Source: DASRBO01 sp035653595
GTDB taxonomy: Bacteria > Actinomycetota > Acidimicrobiia > Acidimicrobiales > JAJPHE01
Reading direction: 5' to 3'
Length of the DNA: 64,000 bases
NCBI GenBank assembly: GCA_035653595.1
Contig: DASRBO010000041.1
Span: 1 to 64,000, forward strand
Position 1 is the stretch's first letter. The number at the start of each line of letters is the position of its first letter. Under the pieces are notes generated by a model. It did no database searches and was not told the DNA's origin. It was given only the letters and a program-made list of their open reading frames with translations. This document shows positions 59,162 through 64,000 of the stretch, piece after piece. The translations under genes and the position numbers were made by a program.

Positions 59162-59851
59162 TCAGTCCGAGCGGGGCCTGACCCGCACGCAGCACCGCCC
59201 GACCGCCGGATCGAGGCGCGCCTCGAGCCCGCCGGCGCCGACGCCGTCGATGACTCCCCTCACCAGCTCCAGGTTGATGGCGCACATCAGGTCGCGCTGG
59301 TCCTGGGCCAGGGCGTGGAACGGGCAGTTGGCCAGCACGATCTCCCCACGCTCCACCGACGGCTCGTAACCCTCGTCGGCCAGGGCATCGACCAGCAGGG
59401 TGGTGACCGCCGGCCGCTGGCGTTCGGGCCGGTGGGCCCGGCCGACGTCGACGCCGTGACGATGGGCCAGCAGGCAGGCCTCCTCGGCCGCCGAGCGCCG
59501 GCCGGCCTGCGCCCGGCTCACCGCTTCGGCCAGCAGCAGGGCTGCCAGCTGGTAGCGGCGCTCGGGGAGGCTGACCGACACCACCTCGCTCGAACGCCGG
59601 TAGAGCTTGGCCGGCCGGCCGGCCCCGGGGCCGGTGCGGCCCTCCGGTCGGCGGAACTCCACCTTGGCCAGGCCGGCGGCGGCCAGCTTGTCGAGATGGA
59701 AGGCCGCCACCGAGCGGGCCACGCCGAGCTCGGCGGCGACCTGGTCCCTCCCGACCGGGCCCGGTTGGCCGGACAGGTAGCGGTAGACCCGGCGGCGCAG
59801 TGGCTCGCCCAGAACGGCGAGGGCGTCGAGGGCGGTCTCTTGGTCGGCCAT
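59162..59851 (-). CDS. Winged-helix regulator with Cys-containing C-terminus (SufR-like)
   Basis: A 229-residue regulator: N-terminal ArsR-type winged helix (LGEPLRRRVYRYLSGQPGPV, ELGVARSVAAFHLDKLAAAG) and a C-terminal ligand domain with NCPFHALAQDQRDLMC and a terminal RCCVRV. The spaced cysteines recall the FeS-binding C-terminus of SufR-type repressors, but spacing is not identical (C-x13-C, then CC 28 residues later). It could sense Fe-S or redox state. It is divergent from an FAD oxidoreductase gene with a palindrome between. Confidence 0.8.
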   Translation of the reverse strand: MADQETALDALAVLGEPLRRRVYRYLSGQPGPVGRDQVAAELGVARSVAAFHLDKLAAAGLAKVEFRRPEGRTGPGAGRPAKLYRRSSEVVSVSLPERRYQLAALLLAEAVSRAQAGRRSAAEEACLLAHRHGVDVGRAHRPERQRPAVTTLLVDALADEGYEPSVERGEIVLANCPFHALAQDQRDLMCAINLELVRGVIDGVGAGGLEARLDPAVGRCCVRVRPRSD

Positions 59852-59877
59852 TACCTCGATTCTAAAACCAACAGCTC

Positions 59878-59918
59878 TTGACGAAAATACCTCGGGCGAT
59901 CTAAAATTGAAGTCAATT
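59878..59918 (+). promoter_or_regulatory. Promoter with palindrome between SufR-like regulator and FAD oxidoreductase genes
   Basis: TTGACG (59878-59883) and TAAAAT (59902-59907) are 18 bases apart and form a possible plus-strand promoter. The palindrome AATTGA-AG-TCAATT (59905-59918) overlaps the -10 element, as expected for a repressor site. The local bases are markedly AT-rich in comparison with the surrounding genes. Confidence 0.5.
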
Positions 59919-60083
59919 GCTTATAGACTCCAGCCCCAGACGGACCTGATGTGAACAGCCGCCGTCGGGATCGCACCGCCACCGGCGGGACCGTCCACCG
60001 CCCTACGGCGCCTGATCCGACCCGCCCGCTGACCCGTAGAGACCGATCGGTGGGGCGATGGAGGAAGGATTGGAGAGAGGCGC

Positions 60084-61316
60084 ATGGCTGAGCAGCGGAG
60101 CTTCGTGATCGTTGGCGCCAGCCTGGCTGGCGCCAAGGCTGCCGAAACCCTGAGGGCGGAGGGGTTCGACGGTCGGGTCGTCCTGGTGGGGGAGGAGTCG
60201 TTCCTCCCCTACGAGCGCCCGCCCCTCTCCAAGGACTTCCTCCGGGGCGAGTCGCCCAGGGAGAAGGCCTACGTGCACCCTGAGGGCTTCTACGCCGAAC
60301 AGGGCATCGAGCTGATCCTGTCCCGCCGCGCCACCGCTCTCGACATTTCGGCCGCCGAGGTGGTGCTGGAGGACGGCGAGCGGATCCGCTACGACTCCTT
60401 GCTTCTCGCCACCGGCTCGCAGGTCAGGCGGCTCACCGTCCCGGGCGCCGAGCGGCGAGGGGTCCACTACCTCCGGACCCTGCCCGACTCGGAGGCGCTG
60501 GGCAAGGCCATTCGTGGCGGCGGCCGGGTGGCGGTGATCGGGGCCGGCTGGATCGGGTGCGAGGTGGCGGCGTCGGCGCGCCAGATGGGCGCCGAGGTGG
60601 TGATGATCGACCTTGCCTCGCTCCCCCTCGAGCGGGTGCTGGGGACGGAGATGGGCTCCTTCTACCGTCAGGTCCACGTCGAGCACGGGGTGGAGCTCCG
60701 GCTCGGCGTCGGCGTAGCCGCCCTGCTCGGCGGCGAGTCGGTGGAGGCGGTGGAGCTGGCCGACGGCAGCCGCGTCGAGGCCGACATGGTGGTGGCAGGG
60801 GTGGGGGTGACGCCCAGGGTCGAGCTGGCCGAGCAGGCCGGCCTCGCCCTCGACAACGGGGTGGTGACCGACGCCCAACTGACCACCAGCGTCCTCGGCG
60901 TCTTCGCCGCCGGCGACGTCGCCAACGCCTGGCACCCGGTGCTCGGCCGGCGGGTGCGGCTGGAGCACTGGTCCTCGGCGCTCAACCACGGGCCGGTCGC
61001 CGCTCGCAACATGCTCGGTCAGGCAGTGAGCTACACGAAGCTGCCGTACTTCTACTCCGACCAGTACGACGTGGGGATGGAGTACAGCGGCCTGGCCGCG
61101 GCGGGGGACGAGGTGGTCGTCCGGGGCAGCCTGGCCGAGCGGCGCTTCATCGCGTTCTGGGTCAAGGACGGCCGGGTGACGGCGGGCATGAACGTCAACA
61201 TCTGGGACGTGGCCGGCGACATAGCCCAACTGGTCGAAGCAGCCGTCCCGGTCGACCGGGGCCGTCTCGCCGACCCGGACGTGCCCCTGTCCGAACTGCT
61301 GCCGGCAGGGATCTGA
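60084..61316 (+). CDS. FAD-dependent ferredoxin/rubredoxin reductase-like oxidoreductase
   Basis: A 410-residue protein with the FAD motif VGASLAGAKAAETLR, the LPYERPPLSKDFLRG segment characteristic of ferredoxin reductases of dioxygenase and P450 systems, the NAD motif VAVIGAGWIGCEVA, and GVFAAGDVAN near the C-terminus. It passes electrons from NAD(P)H to a ferredoxin or rubredoxin. The neighbouring PhyH-type gene is not known to need a reductase, so the redox partner is not in this window. GGAGAGAGG precedes the ATG. Confidence 0.9.
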   Translation: MAEQRSFVIVGASLAGAKAAETLRAEGFDGRVVLVGEESFLPYERPPLSKDFLRGESPREKAYVHPEGFYAEQGIELILSRRATALDISAAEVVLEDGERIRYDSLLLATGSQVRRLTVPGAERRGVHYLRTLPDSEALGKAIRGGGRVAVIGAGWIGCEVAASARQMGAEVVMIDLASLPLERVLGTEMGSFYRQVHVEHGVELRLGVGVAALLGGESVEAVELADGSRVEADMVVAGVGVTPRVELAEQAGLALDNGVVTDAQLTTSVLGVFAAGDVANAWHPVLGRRVRLEHWSSALNHGPVAARNMLGQAVSYTKLPYFYSDQYDVGMEYSGLAAAGDEVVVRGSLAERRFIAFWVKDGRVTAGMNVNIWDVAGDIAQLVEAAVPVDRGRLADPDVPLSELLPAGI

Positions 61317-61381
61317 GGCGGGCGAGGCCATCGGGAGGCACGGGCCGCCTGGCGGGCCGGCGGTACGTATCGTGGACCCCG

Positions 61382-62200
61382 GTGACCGCCGTCCTTCCCA
61401 AGCTCAGCCCCGGCGCCGTAGCCGAGGACGTCCTCGAGGCGCTGGATCGGGACGGCTTCGCCGTGCTCGAGGGCTACCTCGACGCCGACGAGGTGGCCGC
61501 CAAGAAGGCCGATCTGGAACGGGTGCTGCGGTCGGTGCCCACCGGGCGCAACGACTTCGAGGGCTTCGCCAGCCGGCGCATCTACGCCCTGTTCGCCAAG
61601 ACTCGCACCTTCGACCACCAGGCCATCGACCCCCTGGTCATGGAGGTGGTGGGAGCGCTGCTGGGGCCGGGGTTCCAGCTGAGCGCCCCGGTGGGCATCT
61701 CCATCGGGCCGGGGGAGACCCCGCAGAACCTGCACCGCGACGACTCCGTCTACCCGCTGCCCCGACCCCACCGCGAGCTGGTGGTCAACACCATCTGGGC
61801 CCTCGACGACTTCACCGAGCACAACGGTGCGACCATCCTCCTGCCCGGCAGCCACCGCTGGGGCGACCAGGCCCCGAGCGAGTACCGGACGCTCCGGGCG
61901 GTGGTGCCCGCCGGGTCGATGATGTTCTTCCTGGGCAGCCTGCTCCACGCCGGGGGCGCCAACACCACCGATCGGCCCCGCCTTGGCGTGATCCTCGAGT
62001 ACTGCGCCGGTTGGGTCCGGCCCCAGGAGAACCATGTGCTGGCCGTGCCCCGCCACGTCGTCGCCGGGCTGGCGCGGCCCCTGCAGGAGCTCCTCGGCTA
62101 CAACGTGGTCGGGCTCCTGGGCAACGTCGACGGTCGCCATCCCCTCAAGTACCTCGAGGACCGCCGGCCGACCGCCGACGGCGTCCTCGTGCTCGAGTAG
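61382..62200 (+). CDS. Phytanoyl-CoA dioxygenase (PhyH) family protein
   Basis: The 272-residue product has the iron ligands H118 and D120 (NLHRDDSVYPLP) and distal H189 (LLHAGGANTTDRPRLGV) of non-haem Fe(II)/2-oxoglutarate oxygenases, with ILLPGSHRWGDQ as the family core. It starts with GTG (VTAVLPKLS). It is 65 bases after the FAD reductase gene and may share its transcript. The substrate is unknown; it is only distantly similar to the other PhyH protein in the window. Confidence 0.87.
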   Translation: MTAVLPKLSPGAVAEDVLEALDRDGFAVLEGYLDADEVAAKKADLERVLRSVPTGRNDFEGFASRRIYALFAKTRTFDHQAIDPLVMEVVGALLGPGFQLSAPVGISIGPGETPQNLHRDDSVYPLPRPHRELVVNTIWALDDFTEHNGATILLPGSHRWGDQAPSEYRTLRAVVPAGSMMFFLGSLLHAGGANTTDRPRLGVILEYCAGWVRPQENHVLAVPRHVVAGLARPLQELLGYNVVGLLGNVDGRHPLKYLEDRRPTADGVLVLE

Positions 62201-62215
62201 GGCCGGGCGCGGCGC

Positions 62216-62359
62216 ATGAGCCGATTCGGCCTGGGTAGGAACCGGACCGTGGAACGCTGGTTGTTCACCTCCGAAGGCACTCCCCGGATGTGGCTCCAGG
62301 CGGTGGTGGGCGGCATGTTCCTGGCGTCGTCGGTCGGGATAGCTGTCCATCTCGCCTGA
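62216..62359 (+). CDS. Small membrane protein, 47 residues
   Basis: A short frame begins with ATG 15 bases after the dioxygenase stop. It encodes a basic N-terminus (MSRFGLGRNRTVERWLF) and one hydrophobic helix (MWLQAVVGGMFLASSVGIAV), ending before the LLM gene. Such single-span small proteins are plausible but there is no known family here and no strong ribosome-binding site. Confidence 0.45.
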   Translation: MSRFGLGRNRTVERWLFTSEGTPRMWLQAVVGGMFLASSVGIAVHLA

Positions 62360-62402
62360 GGCCGGAGGCGGGGTGGGACGGTGGGCCGCTACCGTCCGGC
62401 GC

Positions 62403-63266
62403 ATGCGCTTCGGGATCCTCTTCGCCAACACCGGACGGGCGGTGACCCCTGACGGGGCGACCGCCCTGGCCACCATCGCCGAGGAGAGCGGGTTCGAGTC
62501 GCTCTGGACCGTCGAGCACGTGGTGGTGCCCGCCGGCTACGAGTCGCCCTACCCGTACTCGCCGACAGGCAAGATGCCCGGCCCCGAGAACAGCCCCATC
62601 CCCGATCCGCTCATCTGGCTGACCTGGGTCGGCGCCGCCACCACCCGGCTGCGCCTGGCCACCGGCATCCTCATCCTTCCCCAGCGCACGCCGGCGGTGC
62701 TGGCCAAGGAGCTGGCCACCCTCGACGTGCTGTCCGGGGGCCGGGTCACCCTGGGGGTCGGGGTGGGGTGGCTGGAGGAGGAGTTCAGGGCTCTGGGGGT
62801 CCCCTTCGAGAACCGGGGGGCCCGCACGGACGAGTACATCGAGGCTCTCCGGGTCCTCTGGGGGGCGCAGGAGTCCACCTACCACGGACGCTTCGTCGAC
62901 TTCGAACGAGCCAACTGCTACCCCAAGCCGGTCCAGCCCGACGGGATACCGATCGCCGTCGGCGGCCACACCCGTGCCGCCGCCCGCCGCGCCGGTCGCC
63001 TGGGCGACGAGTTCTTCCCCGGGGTGAGCACCCCCGATCAGCTGACCGAGCTGATCGGGACGATGCGGGCAGCCGCCACCGAGGCGGGGCGCGATCCCGA
63101 CGCCATCGGGATCACCGCCGGCGGGGCCATGGACGTCGACGGGGTCAAGCGCCTGGCCGACCTGGGTGTCACCCGGATCGTGGTGCCCAACCTCGGGGGG
63201 GATCCCGAGCGGTGGAAGTCGTTCCTCGGGGCCTTCGGCGAGAACGTCATCGCCCAGTTCAGCTGA
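62403..63266 (+). CDS. LLM-class F420-dependent oxidoreductase
   Basis: A 287-residue luciferase-like TIM-barrel enzyme: FANTGRAVTPDGATALATIA, GFESLWTVEHVVVP, TRLRLATGILILPQRTPAVL, LSGGRVTLGVGVGWLEEEF, and PIAVGGHTRAAARRAGRL. The pattern is that of actinobacterial F420-dependent enzymes, which reduce or oxidise diverse substrates. The internal ATG giving MRFGILFANTG was chosen. FMN use instead of F420 cannot be excluded. Confidence 0.9.
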   Translation: MRFGILFANTGRAVTPDGATALATIAEESGFESLWTVEHVVVPAGYESPYPYSPTGKMPGPENSPIPDPLIWLTWVGAATTRLRLATGILILPQRTPAVLAKELATLDVLSGGRVTLGVGVGWLEEEFRALGVPFENRGARTDEYIEALRVLWGAQESTYHGRFVDFERANCYPKPVQPDGIPIAVGGHTRAAARRAGRLGDEFFPGVSTPDQLTELIGTMRAAATEAGRDPDAIGITAGGAMDVDGVKRLADLGVTRIVVPNLGGDPERWKSFLGAFGENVIAQFS

Positions 63267-63308
63267 GCTCCGCACCAGCGGATCTCGCCGTCCGAAGGTG
63301 ATGGAACG

Positions 63309-63887
63309 GTGAGCGTCGGTGTCGCCCTGGCGGTCTTCCCCGTCATCTTCCTGGGGGAGCTGCCGGACAAGACCATGTTCGCCAGCCTGGTTCTGGCCAC
63401 CCGGGGCCGGCCGGGGTCGGTGTGGCTGGGCGCGGTGGCCGCCTTCGCCGTGCACGTCGCCATCGCCACGACGGTCGGTGTCGGCCTGTTCCACCTCCTG
63501 CCCCACCGGGTGGTGGATGCCCTGGTGGCGGTCCTCTTCGTGGGCGGCGGGGTGTTCGCCCTCTTCGAGGGAGGACGGGAGGAGGAGGAGCTGATCGTCA
63601 GGGAGGTCAGCCGCCACCGCACCCTGACCACCGCCTTCGTGGTCATATTCGTGGCCGAGTGGGGGGACCTGACCCAGGTCCTCACCGTCAACCTGGCCGC
63701 CCACTACCACTCGGCGCTGTCGGTGGCGGTCGGGGCCCAGCTGGCCCTGATGGCGGTGGCCGGCCTGGCGGTGGCCGGCGGGCGCAGCGTTCTGCGCCTC
63801 GTCGACGCCGTGACGGTGCGGCGGATAACCGCGGTTGTCCTGCTCGGCTTCGGCGCCTGGGCGACGTGGGCGGCGGCGACGGCCTGA
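63309..63887 (+). CDS. GDT1/UPF0016-family membrane transporter
   Basis: A 192-residue protein with six predicted membrane helices in two homologous halves. The family motif E-x-G-D-x-T appears as GELPDKT in the first half (Pro replaces Gly) and EWGDLTQ in the second. Members exchange Ca2+ or Mn2+ for H+ in the cytoplasmic membrane. It starts with GTG. Its stop codon abuts the stop of a minus-strand gene entering from the right edge. Confidence 0.87.
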   Translation: MSVGVALAVFPVIFLGELPDKTMFASLVLATRGRPGSVWLGAVAAFAVHVAIATTVGVGLFHLLPHRVVDALVAVLFVGGGVFALFEGGREEEELIVREVSRHRTLTTAFVVIFVAEWGDLTQVLTVNLAAHYHSALSVAVGAQLALMAVAGLAVAGGRSVLRLVDAVTVRRITAVVLLGFGAWATWAAATA

Positions 63888-64000
63888 CTAGTGGGTGCCG
63901 GTGCCCAGCTCCACCGCCTTCACCAGCAGCAGCAGGACGGCGACCACCAGGTAGGCCCGCAGCGCCCACACCGCCGAGGTCCGCCCGCGTGACCACTCCG
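63888..64000 (-). CDS. Membrane protein, C-terminal part only (cut by right edge)
   Basis: The minus-strand frame open to the window edge reads EWSRGRTSAVWALRAYLVV, then a Leu-rich helix and ends KAVELGTGTH. It looks like the last transmembrane segment of a small membrane protein; its family cannot be named from this piece. Its stop touches that of the GDT1-like gene. Confidence 0.6.
   Translation of the reverse strand, partial: EWSRGRTSAVWALRAYLVVAVLLLLVKAVELGTGTH

Noticed and set aside
1..64000. CRISPR array, rRNA operon or complete tRNA gene
   Set aside because: No regularly spaced repeats, no rRNA-like segments and no full cloverleaf were recognised; only the tRNA-Met 3' fragment is present.

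Overview
The window is very GC-rich, uses many GTG starts, packs genes tightly with ATGA/GTGA overlaps, and encodes an F420-type LLM oxidoreductase, several ECF sigma factors with anti-sigma partners, a tricorn-like peptidase and a DUF429 protein. This points to a free-living or environmental actinobacterium (Actinomycetota, possibly Acidimicrobiia). The phylum is well supported; the class is only an inference. No rRNA, CRISPR array or phage structural gene is visible.

Left end (1-4109): the right edge of a mobile or defence island. It holds an IS3-family transposase pair cut by the window edge, a C-terminally truncated PLD/DEAD-box helicase, an N6-adenine DNA methylase on the opposite strand with a short overlapping ORF behind it, and a 3' fragment of tRNA-Met(CAT) that looks like the island attachment site. 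Base composition is visibly more AT-rich here than in the rest of the window.

4110-26640: small accessory and housekeeping genes. These include an ECF sigma factor, a phosphatase-like protein, a YjbR/MmcQ protein, a secreted BNR-repeat protein, and a yciI-ECF42-zincin operon. They are followed by SDR, alpha/beta hydrolase and flavin-monooxygenase genes, an ArsR/SRPBCC operon with a well-defined promoter-operator, a phytanoyl-CoA dioxygenase homologue, a nickel/cobalt permease divergent from a Fur-family gene, and a large tricorn-type peptidase.

26641-36910: a sigma-70 factor, then an extracytoplasmic flavin electron-transfer cluster (ApbE flavin transferase, FMN-binding protein, ferric-reductase-like membrane flavoprotein). 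An orphan OmpR-type regulator, an envelope lipoprotein and an anti-sigma/ECF sigma pair follow. The sigma gene is in frame, without a stop, behind a MobA-like molybdenum-cofactor nucleotidyltransferase; this is the most unusual gene arrangement in the window. A B12-dependent acyl-CoA mutase with isobutyryl-CoA-mutase-type active-site residues and pyrF follow.

36911-51430: a Tat-exported DMFase-beta-like protein plus a Kelch lipoprotein, two tandem HtrA-like proteases divergent from an HxlR regulator, a CoA-transferase, a secreted glutamic (G1) peptidase, a hydrolase, and a nucleotidyltransferase-epimerase-valS operon divergent by 20 bp from cysS. A cold-shock gene whose ribosome-binding site lies inside a hairpin closes this block.

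51431-64000: a single-chain sigma/anti-sigma/proline-alanine-rich membrane protein, an acyl-CoA dehydrogenase, methyltransferase, SRPBCC, VOC and HAD genes, and another ECF sigma gene coupled to a membrane/secreted partner. At the right end are a SufR-like regulator divergent from a ferredoxin-reductase-like FAD protein, a second PhyH-type dioxygenase, an LLM oxidoreductase, a GDT1/UPF0016 transporter, and a membrane-protein gene cut by the right edge.
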